DNA from: Paucisalibacillus algeriensis
Lineage (GTDB): Bacteria; Bacillota; Bacilli; Bacillales; Amphibacillaceae
Assembly (NCBI RefSeq): GCF_000577245.1
Contig: NZ_CBYO010000022.1
Location: 653,246 to 717,245, forward strand
Reading direction: 5' to 3'
Length of the DNA stretch: 64,000 nt
Under the pieces are notes generated by a model that searched no databases, was not told where the DNA came from, and saw only the letters and a list, made by a program, of their open reading frames with translations. Shown piece by piece: positions 53,313 through 62,431 of this stretch (its first letter is position 1; every line of letters starts with the position of its first letter). The position numbers and the translations under genes are program-made.

Positions 53313-53588
53313 TTATCGAACTCCCCTGTTAAATTTAAAAAAATTCTTATATAAAAGTATAATAATTCCACAAATCACTGTTAGACCTATAATCGAGAAC
53401 AAGTAAATAATAGGAGAATAAACATATCCAATTGCTACTTCATTTTGAAGCATCTCTACATTCTCCCATGCACCTGCTATATCTGGTTGGTAATTTTTTG
53501 TTTTAATAAAACCGACTAATATCATGCCGCCGATATATATGATATGAATGAAAATGGAAGCAAAAAATGCTTGTAACATCGTCTTCAT
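53313..53588 (-). CDS. Small membrane protein, two segments
   Basis: 91 residues from ATG 53586-53588, behind GAGGTGGTC; a longer frame lacks a site. Helices at MLQAFFASIFIHIIYIGGMI and IYLFSIIGLTVICGIIILLY with an acidic loop between (AGAWENVEMLQNEVAIGYVY). Unknown family. Confidence 0.65.
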   Translation of the reverse strand: MKTMLQAFFASIFIHIIYIGGMILVGFIKTKNYQPDIAGAWENVEMLQNEVAIGYVYSPIIYLFSIIGLTVICGIIILLYKNFFKFNRGVR

Positions 53589-53722
53589 ATGACCACCTCT
53601 ACTTTCCCACCATGAAGGTATTTTATCTTTAATCAATCAACCCAACACCACGCATTTGCACTTCATCCGGTATTGAAATCCAATCTAAACTGTATATGTA
53701 ATTTTTCAGTTCATCCTTCCTT

Positions 53723-53953
53723 TTAGCTTAAAAATAGAGCCTTTAACGAAACAAAGAGATTGAAGAAAGCAACGATAATCAATAGATACCCAACCGTTTT
53801 ATCTTCCTTCTTAATTTCTTCTGCCCCTATCGTTAATAATAGTACTCCCAGTAAAAATGATGAAATCGAAGTTAAATTAATGCTATCATTGATTAAACTA
53901 AAAACAGATAAAGTGATAACCGCAATGGCTAAAATGATTTTTATAATTTTCAT
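53723..53953 (-). CDS. DUF3953 membrane protein
   Basis: 76 residues with three short membrane helices. SSFLLGVLLLTIGAEEIKKE and GYLLIIVAFFNLFVSL match the DUF3953 family of small Bacillus membrane proteins (YoqO-like). Function unknown. ATG behind a weak GGTGG-type site. Confidence 0.8.
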   Translation of the reverse strand: MKIIKIILAIAVITLSVFSLINDSINLTSISSFLLGVLLLTIGAEEIKKEDKTVGYLLIIVAFFNLFVSLKALFLS

Positions 53954-54123
53954 TAGTTATTTTCCACCTAAGTAGCGCACGCAGTCCATTCTAAATTTCT
54001 ATACTTTGCACAAATTCTAACACAGAGAAACTATTCATTTATACGAAATTACTGAATATAAAGTTTCTTATTTATTAAATTATTTATCTGTATATCATTA
54101 TTTCAATCCGTCTTAATACACCA

Positions 54124-54156
54124 AAAACGCTATTTCTAAATAGATAATAGCGTTTT
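54124..54156 (-). terminator. Terminator of the ECF sigma/DUF4179 operon
   Basis: Perfect 11-bp stem AAAACGCTATT, 11-base loop, T-rich tail on the minus strand; 25 bases past the stop at 54181. The gap 53954-54123 shows no gene. Confidence 0.8.
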
Positions 54157-54180
54157 GGTATGTTTATTTCTTGTTACCTT

Positions 54181-55596
54181 TTATTTTTTATTATATATTT
54201 CCTTCATTTCTACTAGGGTCTTACCTTGGATAGATTGGTGATCTGTTATCTCCCAATCCCCTTTAATTTCCTGTAAATCCGGTTCATCGTTTGTACCGCC
54301 TTCTTTACGAACGGTATAAACATGATTAATTCCATCCTCTGTTTTATAGATGATAAATCCAGTTGAATAATGATCCTCTTTAACTAAGGCGGTAGGTTCT
54401 ATTACTTTCTCGCCAGTTGTCTCCAATTCTTCTTGAAAATCTGCTATAAATCCAAAACTTAAAATGATTAAGTCTGCTTTCATATACTCTCCAAGTTCTA
54501 TCCCTAAAGCACCAGCAGCCTCATCAAGCATATAATCTCTATAAAAAGTATCCTCATTGACCTTGTATTCTCTTAAGCCATAGCTATCCGTATCATGCTT
54601 TATCTCTTTTCCCTTTACTGTACTCAGATCAACATCAATCGCAAGTTCTTCCATTTCTATTTCATCACCGTTCTCATAAAAAACAGGGACTAACGTAATT
54701 AAATGATCATGTAATGGCTCATATAATGCATTTGTCTTCACTACTTCCTTATCAAAATTAACCAGAGGAATAGTTTTCTTTTCTTCATCAATGAATTCTA
54801 GACTATCACCTTTACTATTATATAGGCGAAAGTCATAGTATACTTCTTGATTAATAGGCGTATCCAGTTCCATATAAATCTTTGTTCCACTTGGTGCTAA
54901 TTGAATATTAAATAATTCAAACTTATACTGTTCTGTTTCTTTTATTTTATTTATATCATAGGCATAGGCGCTAGAATTCTTGGACACTGGCAGTTCGAAG
55001 TTCCAGTTTCCTTTTTTATCCAAAACCTCATTAAAGTTGACTTTTAAAGTAAAACTTTCAGGTAGTTTAGATGTTGTTTCTATCGTTCCAAGTAATAAAT
55101 CATCTTTCACGGTACCATGTCCACTCATACCAAGGACCTCTTTATCATCGATTAATATGTTGAATTCGGTACCTAACGCATCTACATCATCCACATGATC
55201 TGATATTGGCACGGAGTATCCTATTACTAATCGAAAATTATCATAATAAACCTCCGTAATGGTTACAGGAATATCTTTATCTATGGAGGTTGCTCCCACT
55301 TTAGTAACCAGCCCATTTTTTGAAGCCTCCTCAAGACCAACATCAAAATAAGAAAGTACACTTCCGAATAGCGGAACTTGAATCAAAAATTTAGCCATAG
55401 CTGGAGAAACAAAAGCAGAACCGAATAATAGTACAAATATAGTTGAAGCCGCTGCAAATACATATGACACCCTTTTAGTTTTTCTACTATTTCTTTTTGA
55501 AGAAGAAATGGTATTCGATATGGCATGATTCAACTTCTGTTCTGGGATTGGAATCGCATTTACCTTCTCTTTAAAGTGACGTATCTCACTACCCAT
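54181..55596 (-). CDS. DUF4179 membrane protein, probable anti-sigma factor
   Basis: 471 residues. Cytoplasmic front (about 1-42: HFKEKVNAIPIPEQKLNHAI), one membrane helix (VFAAASTIFVLLFGSAFV), then a large extracellular part with the DUF4179 domain (PMAKFLIQVPLFGSVLSYFD, ITEVYYDNFRLVIGYSVP) and beta-rich C-terminus. In Bacilli such proteins follow an ECF sigma gene and hold the sigma at the membrane. The start overlaps the sigma gene by eight bases. Signal sensed: unknown. Confidence 0.87.
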   Translation of the reverse strand: MGSEIRHFKEKVNAIPIPEQKLNHAISNTISSSKRNSRKTKRVSYVFAAASTIFVLLFGSAFVSPAMAKFLIQVPLFGSVLSYFDVGLEEASKNGLVTKVGATSIDKDIPVTITEVYYDNFRLVIGYSVPISDHVDDVDALGTEFNILIDDKEVLGMSGHGTVKDDLLLGTIETTSKLPESFTLKVNFNEVLDKKGNWNFELPVSKNSSAYAYDINKIKETEQYKFELFNIQLAPSGTKIYMELDTPINQEVYYDFRLYNSKGDSLEFIDEEKKTIPLVNFDKEVVKTNALYEPLHDHLITLVPVFYENGDEIEMEELAIDVDLSTVKGKEIKHDTDSYGLREYKVNEDTFYRDYMLDEAAGALGIELGEYMKADLIILSFGFIADFQEELETTGEKVIEPTALVKEDHYSTGFIIYKTEDGINHVYTVRKEGGTNDEPDLQEIKGDWEITDHQSIQGKTLVEMKEIYNKK

Positions 55597-56113
55597 TCAT
55601 ATAGTCCTCCTCTATCCTTCCTTTTAATAACTTAAGAGAACGATGCAAACAAGATTTAATCGTGCCCTCTGGACAGTTCAATATTTCCGCAATTTCTCGA
55701 TTGGTCAAATCCTCATAGTATTTAAGAATAATAACGGTTTTATCTCGTTCATTTAAATAGTCTAATAGATGATATAAGTCTAGCTTCTCTTCAGAATGAA
55801 AACTTCTATCCTCTCTTATTTCTATATATCCGTTTTCAAATGGGACAATCTTCTTTTGGCGTCTTAGAAAGTCAATCGCACAATTTATGGTTATTCTTTT
55901 TAACCATCCAGACACTTGGTTTACATCTTTTAACTTCCCAATTGAGATCAATGCCTTATATGTAGTTTCCTGAACAATATCAACCGCGTCATTTTCATTT
56001 TTCACGTACAAGAAAGCAATTCGATAAAGCCTATGTTTCTCTCCTTGCACTATCTTTTCCAAGGCTTTTTTATTCCCTTTAACAGCTTTTTTCACATCAT
56101 GTGTTGTATACAT
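55589..56113 (-). CDS. ECF-type RNA polymerase sigma factor
   Basis: 174 residues. Region 2: HRLYRIAFLYVKNENDAVDI, VQETTYKALISIGKLKD; linker; region 4: HLLDYLNERDKTVIILKYYE, DLTNREIAEILNCPEGTIKS, LHRSLKLLKGRI. This is a SigV/SigM/YlaC-like group-4 sigma. AGGAGGTC ribosome site. Its own upstream DNA has an ECF-type promoter, so it is probably autoregulated and released by its DUF4179 partner. Confidence 0.92.
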   Translation of the reverse strand: MYTTHDVKKAVKGNKKALEKIVQGEKHRLYRIAFLYVKNENDAVDIVQETTYKALISIGKLKDVNQVSGWLKRITINCAIDFLRRQKKIVPFENGYIEIREDRSFHSEEKLDLYHLLDYLNERDKTVIILKYYEDLTNREIAEILNCPEGTIKSCLHRSLKLLKGRIEEDYMNG

Positions 56114-56135
56114 ATTGACCTCCTTTCCTATACTT

Positions 56136-56163
56136 GACGGCTATGGGGGTTGAAAAAGTTCCA
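56136..56163 (-). promoter_or_regulatory. ECF-type promoter of the sigma/DUF4179 operon
   Basis: Minus strand TGGAAC (56158-56163), 18-base spacer, CGTC (56136-56139). Same words as the promoter at 15462-15488 (spacer 17). Confidence 0.6.
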
Positions 56164-56195
56164 TTAATTTATACATACGTTTAAGATCGTGTCAT

Positions 56196-56229
56196 AAAAA
56201 AGTAACCACCAGACAAGATTAGTGGTTAC
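56196..56229 (-). terminator. Terminator of the Nudix gene
   Basis: 8-bp stem GTAACCAC, loop 12, then TTTTTT on the minus strand; 13 bases past the stop. Confidence 0.8.
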
Positions 56230-56241
56230 AGATGGGTTATT

Positions 56242-56667
56242 CTATGAAATTTTCGTAGGATAAAATTCAACAAGGAATGGTTGTGACGCTTCATCTAAAC
56301 AAAGTTCTATTCTATCCCTGAAATTTTTAAAGGTAACCATTTCTAGAGCTTCTTCAATCGGAAAAAATCCTACTTCTAAACTCTCCGAACTCGTCGTTGG
56401 AACTCCTCCGATTGCTTTCCCCAGAAATAATGTATTACAGATGGACCGCTCTACATTTTGAAAAACACCGCAAAACTTGGTGATTTCTATATCAATACCC
56501 GACTCCTCTTTGGTTTCCCTAATTGCAGCATCCTTCAGTGACTCGCCCTCTTCCACTTGACCTCCAGGCATCTCCCATCCTCTACGTGGCCCTTTAATAA
56601 GTAAAATTTCATTCTTGTCATTCAATACGATGGTAGCTGCTGAAATAATATGCTTTGGTACTGCCAT
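56242..56667 (-). CDS. Nudix hydrolase
   Basis: 141 residues. The Nudix box is complete: GGQVEEGESLKDAAIRETKE followed by ESGI, with GRRGWEMPGG before it. It hydrolyses a nucleoside diphosphate-linked compound, type unknown. ATG behind GGGGGAAAAG. Monocistronic. Confidence 0.92.
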   Translation of the reverse strand: MAVPKHIISAATIVLNDKNEILLIKGPRRGWEMPGGQVEEGESLKDAAIRETKEESGIDIEITKFCGVFQNVERSICNTLFLGKAIGGVPTTSSESLEVGFFPIEEALEMVTFKNFRDRIELCLDEASQPFLVEFYPTKIS

Positions 56668-56776
56668 AAACTTTTCCCCCTATAGCTGTCTTTCTAATTG
56701 GTCAACATCTAGCCAATAATATACCAATTTTAGCATAGTTTTCATAAATTTTATTTAATTATAAGTCAATAGTTTA

Positions 56777-57235
56777 CTATTTAACTAACAAAGCAAACGC
56801 ATAAAATGCGTCCCCATCAGACACATCACCATCGCTCCACCATACACCATAGTCATAATAGTAAAGCCCTTCTTCATCAGGTACAGTAAAGGTATGATCC
56901 GTTACGGATACTTCCACTTCTCCAGTTTCACTGGTTTGATTTAGATGAACTTCATTAGGCATTGGCTCATAATCCATCCAAAACGTCACCTTCGTCCCTG
57001 CTTCAACCGGAATCGGACTTTTACCCTCTAACAAGTCCTTCGCACCAGCCGTATCCACACATCCATTCTTCCAGCAATAGGTGCCAAGCACGGTGTCATA
57101 TCTTTCACCATCTATTTCTATGTATGCATGTGGAGGTTTATCTTCATTTTGGCCACCGTTATCAGAGCCAGATGTATTACAGCCTGCTAAAATTACCATT
57201 AGTATGGTTAGAAATAATATCTTTTTCATCATCAT
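56777..57235 (-). CDS. Lipoprotein, unknown
   Basis: 152 residues with lipobox LAGC (Cys near 19). A Cys pair, YCWKNGCVD, lies in the mature part, followed by AGTKVTFWMDYEPMPNEVHL and a C-terminal beta sheet (YYYDYGVWWSDGDVSDGDAF). The disulfide-like pair and YxYGVWW words are typical of small Bacillus surface lipoproteins; no function known. GGGGAGAG site before three ATG codons. Confidence 0.82.
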   Translation of the reverse strand: MMMKKILFLTILMVILAGCNTSGSDNGGQNEDKPPHAYIEIDGERYDTVLGTYCWKNGCVDTAGAKDLLEGKSPIPVEAGTKVTFWMDYEPMPNEVHLNQTSETGEVEVSVTDHTFTVPDEEGLYYYDYGVWWSDGDVSDGDAFYAFALLVK

Positions 57236-57395
57236 AAACTCTCCCCTTTAAAATGTAAGACGTTTTTACTTATCATATTGTTTCACCTTGGCCTTCTATA
57301 GTCATTCCACCTCTGAAAACTTATCGGATTATAAAGGATAATGTTAATCTAATAGAGAACTATATCAGTACTATTATTTAAAGGAGGAGTTACGA

Positions 57396-57761
57396 TTGAT
57401 TAAAAATATTGCTACTGTTGGTGTCTATGTAGATGATCAACTAAAAGCGAAACAATTTTGGACAGAAAAGATAGGTTTTGAGGTTGTTGTGGAACATCCG
57501 ATGGGGCCAGATGCTACCTGGTTAGAGGTTGCACCACCTAACGCACAGAGTCGCCTAGTCATCTATCCGAAATCCATGAGGGGCGGTTATGAAATGCCTC
57601 AGGTTTCCATTGTCTTTGAATGTGAGGATATCGAGGGAACATATGAAAATATGAAAGCTAGTGGAGTAGAGTTTGAACAGGAACTCAACAAGGCACCTTG
57701 GGGGACGAGTGCTATTTTTTGTGATGAGGATGGAAATAAGTTTTTGATGAAGGGGATTTAA
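57396..57761 (+). CDS. VOC (glyoxalase fold) protein
   Basis: 121 residues. NIATVGVYVDDQLKAKQFWT, EKIGFEVVVEHPMG, and APWGTSAIFCDEDGNKFLMK are the two halves of the VOC fold; the metal glutamate is not obvious in the second half. TTG start with AAAGGAGGAG. Substrate unknown. Single plus-strand gene. Confidence 0.87.
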   Translation: MIKNIATVGVYVDDQLKAKQFWTEKIGFEVVVEHPMGPDATWLEVAPPNAQSRLVIYPKSMRGGYEMPQVSIVFECEDIEGTYENMKASGVEFEQELNKAPWGTSAIFCDEDGNKFLMKGI

Positions 57762-57836
57762 TCCATCATATCAGATTGTTTAAATATAACTAGGAAGCAC
57801 TTCAATCTATTAGCAATCCCGTATAAAGAAGAACAG

Positions 57837-57874
57837 GGAAGGAGCTGCTTCTTTATGATGAAGCTGCTCTTTCC
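57837..57874 (-). terminator. Terminator of the BCCT gene
   Basis: 15-bp stem with two mismatches (GGAAGGAGCTGCTTC against GAAGCTGCTCTTTCC) and an 8-base loop right behind the stop at 57882; T-rich downstream on minus (TTCTTCTTTA). Confidence 0.6.
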
Positions 57875-57881
57875 CCATGTG

Positions 57882-59405
57882 TCAGCCCTTATCCTGTGGC
57901 TTCGGTTTTATATATAATCCAAGTTCTTTTTTCTCTTTGGTTAACGCCCGATAAAGCGACATCATCATAATGACAATAATGATCGAAAATGGAAATGCCG
58001 CTCCAATTAATGCATTTTGGAGTGCTTGTAACCCGCCACTATATAACAGAATGACTGCTACAGCAGATTGGGCAATTCCCCAGGTAAATTTAACAGAATT
58101 TGGTGGTGTTAGCGAACCATAGGTTGTTTGCATCCCTAGTACGAATGTTGCTGAATCTGCCGATGTAATAAAGAAGGTGCAAACAAGTATTATTGCTACA
58201 ACCGCAAGAATCATAGTCCATGGAAATTCACTAAAGGTCGCAAATAATACTTCTTCTGTAGCAAATTGTGTTAAGTCTACACTTCCAGCGCTCTGTACAT
58301 CAATTGCGGCAGTACCAAATATCGCAAACCATAAGAAGCTGACTAAAGATGGAAGTAATAAAACACCGATTAAAAATTCACGAACAGTTCTCCCCTTGGA
58401 AACACGCGCAATGAAAATACCAACGAATGGTGACCATGCAATCCACCATGCCCAATAAAATATTGTCCAATCATTTATCCAAGCACGATGCTCTTCATTT
58501 AGCGGTGCAATGCGGAAGCTCATTTGTGCGATGTTTTGAATATATCCACCAATCGTGTCGGTAAACATGTCTAATGTAAGGATGGTTGGCCCGATAAAAA
58601 ACATTAAGACAAATAAACTAATCGCTAAAACCATATTCGTATTACTTAAATATTTAATCCCTTTACCTAATCCTGACATTGCCGATAAGAGGAATAGTAC
58701 GGTAACAATTAAAATAATGATTAATTGTACAAGAAAGTTATTCGGTATCCCTAATAAAAATGATAACCCACCATTAATTTGCGCTGCTCCGAACCCTAAA
58801 GTGGTTGCAACCCCAACAATCGTTGCAAGTACAGCTAGTACATCAACAATCGTTCCAACCGGGCCCTCCATCATCCTCTTTCCTAATACAGGTTTTAATG
58901 TGGCAGAAATAAGACCTGGTTCCCCTTTACGGAATTTAAAATAGGCTAATGCTAGAGCCACAATGGCATATATTGCCCAAGCATGAATTCCCCAGTGAAA
59001 GAATACATACCTCATGGCTTCTTTATTTGCTGCATTTGTTCCACCTTCTGCAAGTGGTGGATCGATGAAGTGGGAAAGCGGCTCAGCAGCACCCCAGAAA
59101 ACAAGTCCAATCCCCATACCGGCACTAAACAACATAGCAAACCAAGAAACTTTAGAAAATGCAGGTTTATCATCAGGTTTTCCAAGTTTAATTGCCCCAA
59201 CAGGACTAAAGATAAGAAACACACAAAATAGGACGATGATCGTAACTAATATAAGATAATACCATCCAAATGACGTTGTAATAAAAGCTTTTATATTACC
59301 TGTTATTACTTCAAAATTTTTTGGCGAAATAACACCAAATACGACTAAAACAAGAACAATTGCTAATGAAATCCAAAAAACTTTTGATACTTTACTCATA
59401 AACAA
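57882..59405 (-). CDS. BCCT-family betaine/choline/carnitine transporter
   Basis: 507 residues with twelve membrane helices. Signature: [35 protein letters not shown], the WWxxW-type [20 protein letters not shown] and [24 protein letters not shown] carriers take up glycine betaine or related osmolytes with sodium. The basic tail ([18 protein letters not shown]) may sense osmolarity. Resembles OpuD but exact substrate is not set. A short leader lies between it and the NhaC-like gene. Confidence 0.92.
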   Translation of the reverse strand: MFMSKVSKVFWISLAIVLVLVVFGVISPKNFEVITGNIKAFITTSFGWYYLILVTIIVLFCVFLIFSPVGAIKLGKPDDKPAFSKVSWFAMLFSAGMGIGLVFWGAAEPLSHFIDPPLAEGGTNAANKEAMRYVFFHWGIHAWAIYAIVALALAYFKFRKGEPGLISATLKPVLGKRMMEGPVGTIVDVLAVLATIVGVATTLGFGAAQINGGLSFLLGIPNNFLVQLIIILIVTVLFLLSAMSGLGKGIKYLSNTNMVLAISLFVLMFFIGPTILTLDMFTDTIGGYIQNIAQMSFRIAPLNEEHRAWINDWTIFYWAWWIAWSPFVGIFIARVSKGRTVREFLIGVLLLPSLVSFLWFAIFGTAAIDVQSAGSVDLTQFATEEVLFATFSEFPWTMILAVVAIILVCTFFITSADSATFVLGMQTTYGSLTPPNSVKFTWGIAQSAVAVILLYSGGLQALQNALIGAAFPFSIIIVIMMMSLYRALTKEKKELGLYIKPKPQDKG

Positions 59406-59474
59406 AACGATTCCTTCCTTCTATGTATGGTGAGGCAATAGACAATACTCTCCATATTTCGAAGCGCTACAAAC

Positions 59475-59615
59475 AATCAATTATTAGAGATATCTTCTCT
59501 CTTATTAAACAAGATTGATTTTGAAATTAATCAAGGGGAAATGGGAACAAAAATCCCTAATACGGTACATGAAATAAGTGGAGCAAATAGCCTTCAAATG
59601 GTAATCCATGGGTAA
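59475..59615 (+). pseudogene. C-terminal gene fragment
   Basis: An open frame ends INQGEMGTKIPNTVHEISGA, NSLQMVIHG, TAA. It reads like the end of a conserved protein but has no start or ribosome binding site; the family is not known to me. Confidence 0.35.
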
Positions 59616-59802
59616 ATTAGTAGTTTAATAGTCTGATACGGATAATAATAAAGACCCAATATGTACATGGTATAAGATTATACTTATAGAATATTGTCGA
59701 AAAAATAGTAATGAAAACTATTCTAGTGTAACATAAATGATAGAATATTACATATAAAGAGTAATTCTCCATTAAAAAGGAATACCTGAATTAGTAGCTG
59801 TT

Positions 59803-59911
59803 ATCCGTAATAATATTTAAAAATGATATAAATAGTAATACAGAAGATTTTCAACAGCTACCAATAGAAAAAGGATATACCGATTCATTTACGGATTTGT
59901 ATCCCCATTAG
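59803..59911 (+). pseudogene. Fragment of an endonuclease/exonuclease/phosphatase-family protein
   Basis: The frame reads VIIFKNDINSNTEDFQQLPI then EKGYTDSFTDLYPH and TAG. The (G)DINS and GYTDSFTDLYP words match the C-terminal catalytic part of EEP nucleases (GDFNS..., DSFR.LYP). Only about 35 codons remain. The rest of 59406-59969 shows nothing else. Confidence 0.45.
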
Positions 59912-59969
59912 TTTACATTTTTAGTTTTTGTTCTCCATAACAGAACGACATACCAATTATTGCACACTT

Positions 59970-61256
59970 TTAATTCTTCATTTTTTGAAACTGTGGGAAC
60001 CCAATCAGGATTGCTATTATTCCACAGATTCCTACTAAGATTGGATAATAAGAGTACTGCAAGATGCTCACTGGTGAAATACTTGCTATGCTTGCGGCTG
60101 CCAGGAATTGAGCTCCGTATGGCAGAAGGCCTTGGATCGAACAAGAGAAAATATCTAATAGACTGGCGGACCTTCGCGATTCAATACCATACTGACCGGC
60201 AATATTTTTCGCAAGTGGACCAGCAATTAAAATAGCGATTGTATTATTGGCCGTTGATAAACCGGTTAAGCCAACAAGACCTGCTATTCCAAACTCAGCA
60301 CCCTTTTTCGATTTAATTCTTCGTGTCGCTATATGAAGCAGGAAGTCAATTCCACCGTTAAATTTAATAACCTCCACCATTCCGGCTATTAATATTGCTA
60401 GAAAGGCAATTTCATACATACCTGCCATTCCTTCACCAATCTTTTGCATAAGACCCATTAAACTGTAACTACCATCCACTAAGCCGACAGCCCCTGCAAG
60501 AACAATCCCTAAAGCCAGAACAAGGAAAACATTGATACCCGCTAATGCAAAAATAATAACTAAAATATAGGGAATAATTTTAATCCAACTATAACTTAGA
60601 TGCTCCACATGTGACGTTTCTCCTATGGAAATTGCCCATAAAATAATGCCTGTCACTATAGCTGCCGGCAAAACAATCCAAAAATTCATTTTAAATTTAT
60701 CCTTCATTTCTGCACCTTGTGAACGGACAGCCGTAATGGTTGTATCCGAAATAAAGGATAAATTATCACCGAACATGGATCCACCAATGATTGCAGCCAT
60801 TACTAAAGCCATGGCAAGATCCGTATGATCGCTGATTCCAACCCCAATTGGTGCAAGTGCAACAATCGTTCCCATTGATGTACCCATAGACAACGAGATA
60901 AAGCAGGCAATAATGAACAGTCCTACTACAAGAAGGTTTGGCGGAATAGCCGATAACGCAAAGTTAACCGTAGAGTCTACTGCCCCCATGCCCTTTGCTA
61001 CCTCAGAAAATGCCCCAGCCAATAGAAAAATAACAACCATCAACATGACATTTACATTTCCTGCGCCCCGGCAAAAAATATCAACCTTCCGAGCAAATGT
61101 TTCTTTTAGATTCATCACCAAAGCCACAGCACCAGAAATAACAATGGCCACAATGACAGGGAAGGCATAAAAATCACCCGTAATAACCCCTGATCCAATA
61201 AATAAAAATAGAAAAACTGCAAATGGGGTCATTGCCCATAGATTCCCTTTCTTCAT
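59970..61256 (-). CDS. NhaC-family Na+/H+ antiporter-like transporter
   Basis: 428 residues, about eleven membrane helices. SLSMGTSMGTIVALAPIGVG, AAIIGGSMFGDNLSFISDTT, ILIAGMVEVIKFNGGIDFLL and SCSIQGLLPYGAQFLAAASI fit the NhaC/YtnA-like group, which exchanges sodium, amino acids or organic acids for protons. Start is ATG 61254-61256 behind GGAGGTGG; the frame is open 34 codons upstream but without a site there. Confidence 0.88.
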   Translation of the reverse strand: MKKGNLWAMTPFAVFLFLFIGSGVITGDFYAFPVIVAIVISGAVALVMNLKETFARKVDIFCRGAGNVNVMLMVVIFLLAGAFSEVAKGMGAVDSTVNFALSAIPPNLLVVGLFIIACFISLSMGTSMGTIVALAPIGVGISDHTDLAMALVMAAIIGGSMFGDNLSFISDTTITAVRSQGAEMKDKFKMNFWIVLPAAIVTGIILWAISIGETSHVEHLSYSWIKIIPYILVIIFALAGINVFLVLALGIVLAGAVGLVDGSYSLMGLMQKIGEGMAGMYEIAFLAILIAGMVEVIKFNGGIDFLLHIATRRIKSKKGAEFGIAGLVGLTGLSTANNTIAILIAGPLAKNIAGQYGIESRRSASLLDIFSCSIQGLLPYGAQFLAAASIASISPVSILQYSYYPILVGICGIIAILIGFPQFQKMKN

Positions 61257-61493
61257 TGTTCCACCTCCAAAAATAAAATGGTGAAGCCTGGTGCGGTTCC
61301 ACTGTTTCCCAATGAGGAAATCAAAGGTCCGTCCATAAGTTTCACGAACAAAATTCACAAGATATTATTATACAATAGTATTGACCTTTAAGGAAACAAT
61401 CCCAAACTAAATCCTAAAGGTTATGTCGGCTGCATTTTTATAAAAATTTATAAAATAATTAAAGAAGGATGTTTCGTACATTTTGTCTAGCCC

Positions 61494-61664
61494 TTACTTA
61501 TTAGTATAATCTCCTAATTCTTCTTTAGTTTGTGGTACTTCCATTTCACCGTTCAGGATTTTATTTTCCCATTCCTTGATAGCAACATCACCAGTTCTAT
61601 CCAACATTAATTTTGAATTCACTCCTAGAACACGAGATTTCAAATCAATTTCTAAATTCTATTA
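61494..61664 (-). pseudogene. 3' fragment of an unidentified gene
   Basis: About 56 codons: LEIDLKSRVLGVNSKLMLDR, TGDVAIKEWENKILNGEMEV, ending TKEELGDYTNK. A stop lies just upstream in frame, and no start with ribosome site fits. The sequence looks native and conserved but I cannot name it. Confidence 0.4.
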
Positions 61665-61720
61665 GCTTTGGTAGACTACAACATCAGCCTAAATGGTAAG
61701 TTTATTAGAGGAGAGTATTT

Positions 61721-61758
61721 TATTAACGAAATCCAATTGAATTAGGAATTCGTTAATA
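61721..61758. repeat. Inverted repeat in the gene-remnant zone
   Basis: 14-bp stem with one mismatch TATTAACGAAATCC / GGAATTCGTTAATA, 10-base loop. Not followed by T; possibly an element end. Confidence 0.4.
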
Positions 61759-61786
61759 GAATGTATTTCATCTATTGATATTATTC

Positions 61787-61855
61787 AATCCAAATGTCCA
61801 CAAATAATATCACTTCTAATCAAATTGTTACTCCATTCTTAAAGTGCTTTTTATT
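61787..61855 (-). pseudogene. Truncated copy of the padR gene start
   Basis: 37 bases (61787-61823) are identical but for one to 6506-6542, covering the first codons of padR and its TTG start; the ribosome-site region (CTCC, then AAAGTGCTTT) is also similar. The copy has lost the rest of padR. Confidence 0.7.
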
Positions 61856-61933
61856 TATTTTTCTTGATTTTCTTTTGTAACAAAAAGCACTATCATGGTA
61901 CTAAGTAAATGCCGGAAGGGGGGAAGGTCATAC

Positions 61934-62431
61934 ATGCAGGAGTTAGAGGACATTTATAAGGAGCTCCACCCAAAGATTCTAACGTTTTTTTTAATGAAAA
62001 CAGCGAATCAGGTGGTTGCAGAAGACTTAACACAGGAAGTATTCTATCAAGCTATGAAAAGTATTCATTCTTTTCAAGGCTATGCCACGATTCAAACATG
62101 GTTATTTGCAATCGCCAAAAATATATTAAAAAAGTACTACCGATCCAAATGGTATAAAAGAAATTTAGAAATAAAATTAACGAAAGAAGTAGAAACGGAA
62201 CAAAAGACTCTAGAAGATCTGTATGTCGTGAGCGAAGAAGCAAGGGAAATCATGACGCAAATCCAAGTATTGGATGACCTTCCGAAAGAAATTATCATTC
62301 TACGTATCTATGGAGACCTTTCCTTTAAGGAAATTGCTCAACTGGTTGAAAAAACCGAAAACTATGTGCGTGTAACCTTTCACCGTGCAAAGGTAAAAAT
62401 CAAAACAGAAATGGGGGCGAAAAAAGCATGA
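61934..62431 (+). CDS. ECF-type RNA polymerase sigma factor
   Basis: 165 residues from ATG 61934 behind GGGGGGAAGG; the upstream ATG has no site. Region 2: YKELHPKILTFFLMKTANQV, VAEDLTQEVFYQAMKSIHSF, TWLFAIAKNILKKYY; region 4: VLDDLPKEIIILRIYGDLSF, KEIAQLVEKTENYVRVTFHR. First gene of a three-gene coupled operon. A -35-like TGTAAC lies at 61876-61881, with no clear CGTC-type -10. Confidence 0.9.
   Translation: MQELEDIYKELHPKILTFFLMKTANQVVAEDLTQEVFYQAMKSIHSFQGYATIQTWLFAIAKNILKKYYRSKWYKRNLEIKLTKEVETEQKTLEDLYVVSEEAREIMTQIQVLDDLPKEIIILRIYGDLSFKEIAQLVEKTENYVRVTFHRAKVKIKTEMGAKKA

Noticed and set aside
54980..55198. Plus-strand frames inside large minus-strand genes (for example in DUF4179, BCCT, NhaC, ABC permease)
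   Set aside because: All are antisense shadows without ribosome sites or recognisable domains.
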